Part shown: positions 1 through 5,277 of the stretch, one piece after another
Numbering within the stretch: position 1 is the stretch's first letter
How the letters are laid out: every line of letters begins with the position of its first letter
Assembly: GCA_020056025.1 (NCBI GenBank)
Contig: JAGVIO010000226.1
Coordinates: forward strand, 1 to 7,744
DNA from: an archaeon
GTDB lineage: Archaea > Nanobdellota > Nanobdellia > Woesearchaeales > WJKL01
Direction of reading: 5' to 3'
Length of the DNA stretch: 7,744 nt
Notes under the pieces: generated by a model
What the model saw: only the letters and a program-made list of their open reading frames with translations
The model's database searches: none
What the model was told of the DNA's origin: nothing
Made by a program: the position numbers and the translations under genes

Positions 1-482
1 AAGTGCACTTCTTTTTGGAATTTTTGGAAGTGTTTGGCAAGTTCCGGATATTTTGCGAATTCCGGGTCGTTGGATAAGATTTTTTTCGCGGCATCGCGGC
101 TGGCTTTTACAAGCTGAATGTTTTTAAGAGCGTCCATGGCTATATCCGGCAAGCCGGTTTGTTTTTCTCCTAAAAATTGGCCGGGACCTCTTAGTATTAA
201 ATCTTTTTCCGCAAGCTCAAATCCGTTTTTGGCGGCAAGCAGATAATTCAACCGCCTTTTAACGGTTTCGGAATCCAATTCGGTAAATAATAGGCAAAAA
301 GACTGGTGCTCGGCGCGGCCGACCCGGCCGCGGAACTGATAAAGTTGGGCTAAACCGAACCGCTCGGCGCCTTCAATCATCATAATCGCGGCATTAGGCA
401 CATCCACGCCAACCTCAATTACAGAAGTGGAAACCAAAATATCATATTTGCCGCTATGAAAATCTTTCATAATCTGGTCTTT
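1..482 (-). CDS. recG: RecG-type ATP-dependent DNA helicase, C-terminal fragment (partial, fused in frame to the TrmJ-like ORF)
   Basis: The reading frame that starts at 1007 continues open through this stretch to the window edge, with no stop. From about residue 180 it reads as the C-terminal third of bacterial RecG, the helicase that remodels stalled replication forks and Holliday junctions. Visible are motif V (STSVIEVGVDVPNA), motif VI (QFRGRVGR, residues 224-231), the RAEHQSFCLLF segment, and the tail with DLILRGPGQFLG and KQTGLPD. The ATPase motifs I-III and the N-terminal wedge domain are absent, so this piece cannot be a working helicase. Hand-counted G+C is about 46%, higher than the adjoining archaeal sequence (about 37.5%), and codons such as CGC, CGG, GCG and GCC are common. 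RecG is a bacterial protein; the wording resembles Patescibacteria versions, which is an impression and not a search result. The left boundary is approximate because the join to TrmJ is seamless. The identity is secure; that it belongs to this genome is doubtful. Confidence 0.85.
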
Positions 483-1007
483 TTCTTCTTTTGATGCAAA
501 TATTATATGCGAAGAGACATGTTCCTTCTTCCTGACCTTAAACAGTTCATAAAACAAAATGGTTGCAGCATGAGATAAATTAAGAGTAGGATATTTCTTA
601 GAAGCAGGGATTGTAACAACAAAATCACACATTGAAATTTCTTTGTTAGACAAGCCATGCTCTTCAGAGCCAAAAACCAAAGCAATGTTCTTGTCTGAAT
701 TAATTATGTCTTTTAGTTTCTCGCCTAATTGTTCAGGTGAAATCGGTGACCTTGGAATATTGTAATCAGTCCCTATCACAGCAGTCGTTGCAAGCAAAGT
801 ATGGAATTTCTTCAGGAAAGAGATTGGCTTTATCCGCAGATTGTCAAGAATGTCATTTCCATGCATTGCTCTTCTCCGTGCATCTTCATCAACAAAGCAG
901 GATGGCTCAATCAATACCAGATCATTCAGCTCAAAATTCTTCATAGCTCTGGCAATTGCTCCGACATTTCCAGATACAGAGGGCTTTATAAGAACAACTG
1001 TTATCAT
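483..1007 (-). CDS. TrmJ-like SpoU/SPOUT RNA 2'-O-methyltransferase, N-terminal catalytic part, native C-terminus missing
   Basis: The protein begins MITVVLIKPSVSGNVGAIAR, the usual start of SpoU-class methyltransferases of the TrmJ group, which in archaea 2'-O-methylate tRNA at position 32 using S-adenosylmethionine. SPOUT trefoil-knot motifs are present: the N-terminal N14/R20 region, motif 2 FGSEEHGLS (112-120) and motif 3 NLSHAA (143-148). The ATG at 1007 overlaps the TGA of the upstream protease gene (ATGA, 4 nt) and has no clear Shine-Dalgarno sequence, so translation is probably coupled. About 172 residues are TrmJ-like. Archaeal relatives usually carry a further helical C-terminal extension; here the frame instead runs into RecG sequence at about residues 172-182. 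The 3' boundary is therefore a junction, not a stop codon. The methyltransferase family is clear; the tRNA position-32 specificity is inferred from the family. Confidence 0.85.
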
Positions 1008-2206
1008 TTTAATAAGAATGCAAAAGGATTCCCGAAATACGAGCTGAACAATCCAAACAGGATTATTAGCAAAAAGAACAAAGATACAAACCCCCATACT
1101 TTTCCGGCTTTCTTCTGGTCTTTCATAGTAGAGCTCAAAAGTGTCTTCAGCATCCTGCCTCCGTCGACAATTCCCAAAGGCAATAGATTGAATATTCCTA
1201 TAAAGAAATTCAGCAGGAACAGCCATCTTATCATATCCTTTATCCAATAATACGGATGCTTCAGCCATTCATACTCTGGTTTGACTGTTCTTTCATTCTT
1301 GATATTTTTGACTCCAATCATTGCCCTTCCGTTCATTTCAACAGGAATGACTGCGAAGCTTTCATTTGCAGTTCCTAAAATTACTTTTTCACCAGGCTTT
1401 CTGCAGAATTGCATATCCTGCAGAAATAAAGTAGCATCATTCACTTCTTTTCCATTGTATGAATTAATGATCATTCCAGGCTGAAGCCCTGCAACAGCAG
1501 CAGGCAGTGTTGAATTTGTAAGCTCAAAAGAAAATCCTGTCTGTTCAGTAATTCTGTCTTCAAAAGGAGCTAATCTCTGTGTATCAGAAACATATGGAAA
1601 TGCAAACATGAGCAAAAATGCAATGATTATATTGGCAAGCGGTCCTGCTGCAAATATCGAATACTGGCAGACATCAGAAGACTTTGCGACCTTCTTCTCA
1701 TCAGGCTCGACAAACGCAGCAGGTATCAAAGGAGCAAATATTGAGAAAAATGCAAATCCAGAAGATTTCACAGGAATCCCATGTGCTCTTGCAACAACAC
1801 CATGGCTGAATTCATGCACAACAGCCAAAATGAATATTGCGATGATCCAGTGCAAAAACGACAGATATCCTATTCCAGGAACATTTGTGAAAGGCAAAAC
1901 AAGAGAGACTCCTGCTTCTGGCTTGGGAACAGATATCATTGAAATCAGCATATAAATCATGTTTATAGAGACAAATATCATTCCGACAAATCCAAGGCCT
2001 ATGCAGCAGTATCCAAAGAACTTTATCAGGGAATTATACCTCAAAGAAATCCTGTCCATTAATTTCAAGCCGAACTTTGACCTGTAAAGAATAACATACA
2101 GAACAGGATAAAGGATTTTTTGCAAAGCAATATTCTTCCTTTTTATATAAAGGAAAATAACAAGAAAAACAACAAATACAATTGCTGCGATTATTTGCAG
2201 ATCCAT
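1004..2206 (-). CDS. Site-2 protease family (M50) intramembrane zinc metalloprotease with PDZ domain
   Basis: A 400-residue polytopic membrane protein of the S2P/M50 family, which cleaves transmembrane segments of other proteins inside the membrane, typically to release regulators. The zinc-binding HEFSH motif is at 131-135 within a hydrophobic segment, followed by GPLAN (188-192) and the second catalytic signature NLLPLGIVDGGR (340-351), whose Asp348 is the expected third metal ligand. Membrane helices are apparent at about 4-20, 64-90, 117-140, 182-204, 327-345 and 370-388. Between the catalytic halves lies a PDZ-like region (about 233-300) with GLQPGMIINSYNG. All key residues are present, so it should be active. 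The gene starts one nucleotide after the L40e stop and its last codons overlap the TrmJ start, placing it inside a co-transcribed translation-gene cluster. Its substrate cannot be read from the sequence. Confidence 0.93.
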   Translation of the reverse strand: MDLQIIAAIVFVVFLVIFLYIKRKNIALQKILYPVLYVILYRSKFGLKLMDRISLRYNSLIKFFGYCCIGLGFVGMIFVSINMIYMLISMISVPKPEAGVSLVLPFTNVPGIGYLSFLHWIIAIFILAVVHEFSHGVVARAHGIPVKSSGFAFFSIFAPLIPAAFVEPDEKKVAKSSDVCQYSIFAAGPLANIIIAFLLMFAFPYVSDTQRLAPFEDRITEQTGFSFELTNSTLPAAVAGLQPGMIINSYNGKEVNDATLFLQDMQFCRKPGEKVILGTANESFAVIPVEMNGRAMIGVKNIKNERTVKPEYEWLKHPYYWIKDMIRWLFLLNFFIGIFNLLPLGIVDGGRMLKTLLSSTMKDQKKAGKVWGFVSLFFLLIILFGLFSSYFGNPFAFLLK

Positions 2207-2207
2207 C

Positions 2208-2369
2208 TTATTTTCTTCTGACAGGCCTTAGCACAGGGCAGCCGCATTTTCTGCAGATAACCTTGCCTTGTGCAACCTTCATAGAAGATGCCCTTATCTT
2301 TGATTTGCATTTCCTGCATACGAATATGCCTCTGAACAATCTTGCTTCTGCTTCAGGGATTTTTGCCAT
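2208..2369 (-). CDS. rpl40e: Large-subunit ribosomal protein L40e (53 aa, zinc ribbon)
   Basis: A short frame of 53 residues beginning MAKIPEAEARLF and ending CPVLRPVRRK. It matches archaeal ribosomal protein eL40/L40e in its N-terminal EAEARLF segment, two Cys pairs (C18/C21 and C39/C42) and a basic LRP-containing tail. Zinc would be bound by the four cysteines on the large ribosomal subunit. The spacing between the pairs is 17 residues, longer than the roughly 10 seen in the euryarchaeal proteins I recall, so this is a divergent form. A GAGGA Shine-Dalgarno sequence lies about 9 nt before the ATG. It follows the aIF5A gene by 32 nt and ends one nucleotide before the site-2-protease start, so the three are almost certainly one transcript. 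It is easily missed because of its size. Confidence 0.88.
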   Translation of the reverse strand: MAKIPEAEARLFRGIFVCRKCKSKIRASSMKVAQGKVICRKCGCPVLRPVRRK

Positions 2370-2401
2370 TTTGTATATTCCTCGTAATTAATTGAAATAA
2401 C

Positions 2402-2800
2402 TTATTCGCTCTTGATCTGCTTCATTACTTTCTGGTCAAGTATCTCCCAATAAAGTACATTGCAGCCGTCTGTAACCTGCCCTTTTAATTCATCAGGGAT
2501 CTTCATATCAAATGTCTCGTAAGTTTCAGAGTCCATCACATTTGCAACATCGCCGTGGACAGAGAGAACTTGTGCATTTTTCTTTTCAACCATCGGAACT
2601 TCAACATTTTCATGCCCAGGCATCACCACTATTCTTTTCTTTTCATCAATAAGGCCAATAGCTTCTACCCTGACTTTGGCATGGCCATGCTTTCCGGATT
2701 TTGATGTCTGGATATCGCTGACCCTGCATGCAGTCCCTTCAATCATTATATAGCTTCCTTTTGATACTTCATTGATGCCTGCTTGTTTTGTTCCAGCCAT
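2402..2800 (-). CDS. eif5A: Translation factor aIF5A (hypusine-containing)
   Basis: A 132-residue protein with the two-domain layout of archaeal/eukaryal IF5A, the factor that helps stalled ribosomes form difficult peptide bonds and assists termination. The N-terminal SH3-like domain carries the hypusination loop TSKSGKHGHAKVR (residues 32-44), with Lys37 the residue expected to become hypusine or deoxyhypusine. The C-terminal half (about 70-132) is the OB-fold domain. Length is normal for archaea. The ATG at 2800 is preceded by AAAGGTGG (2814-2807) with a 6-nt spacer, supporting the start. A TATA-like element lies in the 45-nt gap to the histone gene, so it can be transcribed independently, and it heads the cluster aIF5A, L40e, site-2 protease, TrmJ. 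No deoxyhypusine synthase is present in this window. Confidence 0.96.
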   Translation of the reverse strand: MAGTKQAGINEVSKGSYIMIEGTACRVSDIQTSKSGKHGHAKVRVEAIGLIDEKKRIVVMPGHENVEVPMVEKKNAQVLSVHGDVANVMDSETYETFDMKIPDELKGQVTDGCNVLYWEILDQKVMKQIKSE

Positions 2801-2806
2801 TAATTC

Positions 2807-2814
2807 CCACCTTT
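2807..2814 (-). promoter_or_regulatory. Shine-Dalgarno sequence of the aIF5A gene
   Basis: On the minus strand the sequence AAAGGTGG sits 6 nt before the aIF5A ATG. It contains AGGTG, complementary to the archaeal 16S rRNA 3' end. It supports the chosen start. Confidence 0.65.
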
Positions 2815-2835
2815 AACTTATTTGCTAAATGACTC

Positions 2836-2845
2836 ATTTAAAAAT
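2836..2845 (-). promoter_or_regulatory. Probable TATA box of the aIF5A-L40e-S2P-TrmJ cluster
   Basis: The minus strand reads ATTTTTAAAT in the short space between the histone stop codon and the aIF5A start. Its centre near 2840 predicts transcription starting around 2815, giving a leader of about 15 nt with the Shine-Dalgarno sequence near its 5' end. The element touches the end of the histone gene, and T-rich sequence here could also serve as histone terminator. No experimental support. Confidence 0.45.
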
Positions 2846-3058
2846 TTATTGTTTTGCAGCAAGCTTTATGTCTCCTGCTTTTACTGTTTTTCTGCCAGCG
2901 TGTATTGCAAACTTAACAGCCTGCTGCGCAATCTGCTCAGCCATTTCTTCAACAGCATTCTTGAGAGCTTCTTTCGAGCTTTCAGATACTCTCTCAGCTC
3001 CTGCCTGCTTCAGGATCTTTTCCATTGCAGCCAGCGGTAGAATCTTATTAGTTGCCAT
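2846..3058 (-). CDS. Archaeal histone (HMf-like, tailless)
   Basis: A 70-residue protein made of a single histone fold, the DNA-wrapping chromatin protein of archaea. Family hallmarks are AGAERVSESS (19-28), in the first helix-loop region with the DNA-contacting Arg23, the long central helix (about 29-54), and the HAGRKTVKAGDI loop (53-64) with Arg56-Lys57-Thr58. It resembles HMfB in length and pattern; there are no N- or C-terminal tails. The start is firm: a strong AAAGGAGGT lies 6 nt upstream and a TATA box about 57 nt upstream of the ATG. It appears to be a single-gene unit with its own promoter, and a near-palindrome abuts that promoter. Dimerisation and DNA wrapping are known for the family, not shown here. 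Confidence 0.97.
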   Translation of the reverse strand: MATNKILPLAAMEKILKQAGAERVSESSKEALKNAVEEMAEQIAQQAVKFAIHAGRKTVKAGDIKLAAKQ

Positions 3059-3064
3059 TTGAAT

Positions 3065-3073
3065 ACCTCCTTT
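3065..3073 (-). promoter_or_regulatory. Strong Shine-Dalgarno sequence of the histone gene
   Basis: The minus strand carries AAAGGAGGT ending 6 nt before the histone ATG. It is the best match to the anti-Shine-Dalgarno in the window, consistent with high expression, and it fixes the histone start. Confidence 0.85.
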
Positions 3074-3110
3074 GCGGATAAAAACAACCTAATTTGGCAA
3101 AAAGCAGCCT

Positions 3111-3120
3111 GTATTTAAAG
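3111..3120 (-). promoter_or_regulatory. TATA box of the histone gene
   Basis: The minus strand reads CTTTAAATAC, close to the archaeal TATA consensus. Its centre near 3115 predicts a start site around 3090 and a leader of about 32 nt containing the Shine-Dalgarno sequence. The upstream flank, where TFB would bind, is occupied by the near-palindrome at 3121-3141. Confidence 0.65.
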
Positions 3121-3141
3121 ATTGCGTTTTAAAAAAGCAAT
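3121..3141. repeat. Near-perfect 21-bp palindrome between the protease and histone genes
   Basis: The arms ATTGC and GCAAT frame a TTTT/AAAA core; of ten symmetric pairs around the central base nine match, the exception being G at position 6 against A at position 16. It lies 7 nt beyond the metalloprotease stop and directly upstream of the histone TATA box. It could be an operator for a dimeric regulator, or, since the minus strand has a run of six T, part of the terminator of the metalloprotease gene. The symmetry is seen; the function is inferred. Confidence 0.5.
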
Positions 3142-3148
3142 ATCTGCC

Positions 3149-3820
3149 TTATCTGAACCAATTGCCGAATATAAATCCTTTTGGCCTTGCTTTTCTGCAG
3201 AATTGCCTTAGCTCATTTTCAGTCTGTTCCTGGTTTTCAAACTTTTTTTCAGCATTCCTGAATAAAGTGGTATGGTGGAAACTCCTGCCTGATTTTGAAT
3301 GGAATTTCAGCTTTTTGTGCAGAAGCTCATGATACATTATATAATCCAAAAGATGGTTTTTTCCAAGCTGGAATATCGTAGAAATTTTAATTGTGTTCGA
3401 CTGGTATTCATAAGACCCAAGCCTTGATGTTGAAAAGCTCCCCCAGACTAGATTGGGCTTGTCCATCAGTCCATTGAAATACCTTGAATTGACTCTGTCA
3501 AATGATTCTGCAAGAGCAGGCTCTGACTTTGTTGCAGCAGAATAATTTGAAAGATTCTTGACAAATGAATGATACATGTCAACATAGCCTGTGTTAGGCA
3601 TTCCTTTGTATATCTTGATAAGCAGGCTCTGAAACAGTCCTTTTTTTATCTCAGCAGAGACCTTCCTCCACTCTTTTGAAAGATTGAAAGTTATCATTTC
3701 AGAATTATACCTGACATTTGCATTGTAGGGCTTGAATTTTCCGGAATATTTTATTACTGCCTGCTTATCTAATTCTCTGCCAGGATAGATTTCATTAAAT
3801 GCTTCGTGGACAAGAGTCAT
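3149..3820 (-). CDS. SprT/zincin-like metalloprotease domain protein of unknown substrate
   Basis: A 223-residue soluble protein with no signal peptide or membrane segment. The C-terminal half has the zincin signature HELLH (164-168), preceded by the beta-strand NTIKIS (142-147) and followed by GRSFHHTTLF (178-187), where His182 or His183 would be the third zinc ligand, then an FRNAEKKF helix. This arrangement (HExxH, GR-x-FH, F-x-x-x-E) resembles SprT-like and WSS1/SPRTN-type zinc proteases and YgjP-type domains. The N-terminal about 100 residues match nothing I recognise; they are mixed alpha/beta with a helical stretch at about 50-95. The basic tail has one Cys. A TATA-like element 25 nt before the ATG and no Shine-Dalgarno sequence suggest a leaderless message. 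It lies between aRF1 and the histone gene. DNA-protein crosslink repair is a possibility by analogy with SPRTN only. Confidence 0.75.
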   Translation of the reverse strand: MTLVHEAFNEIYPGRELDKQAVIKYSGKFKPYNANVRYNSEMITFNLSKEWRKVSAEIKKGLFQSLLIKIYKGMPNTGYVDMYHSFVKNLSNYSAATKSEPALAESFDRVNSRYFNGLMDKPNLVWGSFSTSRLGSYEYQSNTIKISTIFQLGKNHLLDYIMYHELLHKKLKFHSKSGRSFHHTTLFRNAEKKFENQEQTENELRQFCRKARPKGFIFGNWFR

Positions 3821-3840
3821 AATAAAAAATAGGCATAAGT

Positions 3841-3849
3841 TATTTTTAA
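3841..3849 (-). promoter_or_regulatory. TATA box of the SprT-like gene (leaderless transcript predicted)
   Basis: The minus strand has TTAAAAATA centred about 25 nt before the ATG at 3820, the distance at which archaeal transcription begins, so the transcript would start at or next to the start codon. No Shine-Dalgarno sequence is present in the short space, which agrees with this. Confidence 0.5.
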
Positions 3850-3859
3850 TGCTTGTTAT

Positions 3860-4957
3860 TTAACTAGTATGCAATTCATATCTTAATATAGCTGCAACCT
3901 TGCCCATCGCCTTAAGCTGCACCCCTTCTCTTGTTTCTATAGAAATGATTCTTACTTCTGAGCTGAAAGGAGCAGCCTCTTTCTCAAACTCGTCAATCTC
4001 TTCGTCAGAAAGCTCTTCAGAAATCAGGACAGTCTCAACAACTCCATTCCTAATATTTTCCATTACTTCCTTTTTTCCGTAACTAACCTTTCCAGGCTGT
4101 TTTGCAAGAAGCTCAAAGAATTTCAGCATTATCTGCTTTTCCATTGTAACTTCCTCATTTGCAAGTATGTCTGCTGATTTTTCCAATAATTCCTGAAGCC
4201 CGAATTCTTCTGTATAAGAAAGGTCCTTTACAGCAATTATCTTATTTTTGAGTTCAGTAGCAAGATATTCAATGAAATCATATTTAGTCGGGCCAGGCCC
4301 TCCTACGATAATGCCTTTCAAATCTTTGTTGCCCAAAAATTGTTCTTTGGCATACTCTGCAACTTTTTTATAATGGTCACGGGCAGCGCCTTCTCTCTGA
4401 CGAGAAAATCTCATAGCGCTCTGACCACCCGCTTTAAACTTTCCCGGAACCTCTGAATGTGTCTTTACCAATGGAACAATAGTTTTACCTTTCAAATAAG
4501 CTATATGTGCATCTCTTCTGTCCATAACAATTAATCCGTAAGAAGCCTTCTCTTCAAGCATCTGCTGCAATGGCTCTAAAACAAACTCTTTGTCACATCT
4601 GTATATCCTGATATTCAATGGCAATGGTGGCTCAATGCTCCAAACCCTTACGTCAGAGCCTCCTTCTTTTTCTGAAACATTGCCTGAAAATGCAGCAAGT
4701 CCATGCTCCGGAGTCTGCTTGTATAATCTAAGATGCTGTATCATCCTTTCAAGAGCATCTGTGACATTCTTTCTTGTAGAAGTTGACTTGATATTTGATG
4801 CAGTTCCTTGCTCTTCTGCAAGATGGTTTATAACTTTATTCATGTCATAACCAGCTGGAATGAAAACAGTAACCAGTTCTGTATGCCTGCCTCTGCATAC
4901 AGCTAGCTCTTTCAACAGCTTTTTCAGATCGTGCTTCTGTTTGCTTGTTATTACCAT
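3860..4957 (-). CDS. prf1: Peptide chain release factor aRF1 (compact form)
   Basis: A 365-residue class-I release factor that reads all three stop codons in the ribosomal A site and triggers peptide release. Domain 1 (about 1-130) has the stop-codon recognition motifs TASNIKS (52-58) and YRCDKEF (119-125, the YxCxxxF motif). Domain 2 (about 131-270) has the catalytic GGQ (177-179) in KAGGQSAMRFSRQREGAA. Domain 3 (about 271-365) ends in AAILRYEL. Typical archaeal aRF1 is about 410-420 residues. The deficit is in domain 3: between VETVLISEEL (307-316) and EVRIISIETREG (334-345) only about 17 acidic residues occur, where other aRF1 proteins carry a mini-domain, often with zinc-binding cysteines. 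No cysteine lies beyond residue 121. All catalytic and decoding motifs are intact. A TATA box lies close before the ATG. Confidence 0.97.
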   Translation of the reverse strand: MVITSKQKHDLKKLLKELAVCRGRHTELVTVFIPAGYDMNKVINHLAEEQGTASNIKSTSTRKNVTDALERMIQHLRLYKQTPEHGLAAFSGNVSEKEGGSDVRVWSIEPPLPLNIRIYRCDKEFVLEPLQQMLEEKASYGLIVMDRRDAHIAYLKGKTIVPLVKTHSEVPGKFKAGGQSAMRFSRQREGAARDHYKKVAEYAKEQFLGNKDLKGIIVGGPGPTKYDFIEYLATELKNKIIAVKDLSYTEEFGLQELLEKSADILANEEVTMEKQIMLKFFELLAKQPGKVSYGKKEVMENIRNGVVETVLISEELSDEEIDEFEKEAAPFSSEVRIISIETREGVQLKAMGKVAAILRYELHTS

Positions 4958-4980
4958 ATAAACCTAAAAAATAGGGCTTT

Positions 4981-4991
4981 GATTTATAAAG
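4981..4991 (-). promoter_or_regulatory. TATA box of the aRF1 gene
   Basis: The minus strand reads CTTTATAAATC, a strong TATA match centred near 4986. Transcription would begin around 4961, leaving a leader of only about 4 nt before the ATG at 4957, so the message is essentially leaderless. The remaining sequence up to the tRNA gene (4992-5096) is AT-rich and shows no gene. Confidence 0.6.
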
Positions 4992-5096
4992 TTAAGTTAT
5001 TTTAACAATTTTTTATTCTGCTAGATTCAGATATGAAATATAATCTCTTTGTATCATGGACTCCATAGCATGAAAAGAATTTTTAGAAATTATAAA

Positions 5097-5168
5097 TCCC
5101 CCCGGCCGGATTCGAACCAGCAACTTATCGGGCTACAGCCGAACGCTCTGCCGTTGAGCTACAGGGGG
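5097..5168 (-). tRNA. tRNA-Tyr(GTA): tRNA-Tyr (anticodon GTA)
   Basis: The minus strand folds into a full cloverleaf. The acceptor stem is CCCCCTG with CGGGGGG (one G-T wobble), the D arm GCTC/GAGC, the anticodon loop CTGTAGC with anticodon GTA, the T arm GCTGG-TTCGAAT-CCGGC, and the discriminator is A. The C1-G72 pair and A73 are the tyrosine identity elements of archaea and eukaryotes. CCA is not encoded and there is no intron after position 37. The top pair of the anticodon stem (27-43) is a T-T mismatch. A TATA box sits about 25-30 nt upstream. T-rich sequence follows the 3' end (minus strand 5096-5075) and may terminate transcription. Confidence 0.96.
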
Positions 5169-5192
5169 CTGTGTATCTGAATATTATAGTCT

Positions 5193-5202
5193 GTTTATAA
5201 AG
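5193..5202 (-). promoter_or_regulatory. TATA box of the tRNA-Tyr gene
   Basis: The minus strand has CTTTATAAAC centred near 5198, which predicts a transcription start about 5 nt before the mature tRNA 5' end. It shares the divergent spacer with the plus-strand glycan operon promoter. Confidence 0.6.
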
Positions 5203-5238
5203 ATTTTGGCTAAATTAGACAAGCAGCCAAAACAAAGA

Positions 5239-5248
5239 TTTTTATATA
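5239..5248 (+). promoter_or_regulatory. TATA box of the SMR-glycosyltransferase operon
   Basis: TTTTTATATA lies about 33 nt (from its centre) before the ATG at 5278, predicting a start site near 5270 and a very short leader. Its presence argues against translation beginning at the in-frame TTG at 5206, which would place the promoter inside the coding region. No Shine-Dalgarno sequence precedes the ATG. Confidence 0.55.
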
Positions 5249-5277
5249 TTGCTGAATACTCAGAATATAAAACGCAC

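Noticed and set aside
503..685. Minus-strand 60-residue frame within the TrmJ-like gene
   Set aside because: It is out of frame with the clearly homologous TrmJ-like protein, which covers the same bases with all motifs.
801..1955. Plus-strand open frames opposite the TrmJ and site-2 protease genes
   Set aside because: They mirror the minus-strand genes, encode low-complexity protein with no recognisable motifs, and lack promoters or ribosome-binding sites.
2822..3062. Plus-strand frames opposite the histone gene
   Set aside because: Antisense shadows of a 70-residue protein whose identity, start and promoter are all clear.
5056..5066. Small palindrome ATGGA-C-TCCAT between the aRF1 and tRNA genes
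   Set aside because: Only 5-bp arms with a one-base loop, no T run and no promoter next to it; could be chance in AT-rich spacer.
5206..5277. N-terminal extension of the first SMR gene to an in-frame TTG
   Set aside because: The extension contains the TATA box at 5239-5248 and adds a polar stretch unlike SMR proteins; the ATG at 5278 gives the normal length.
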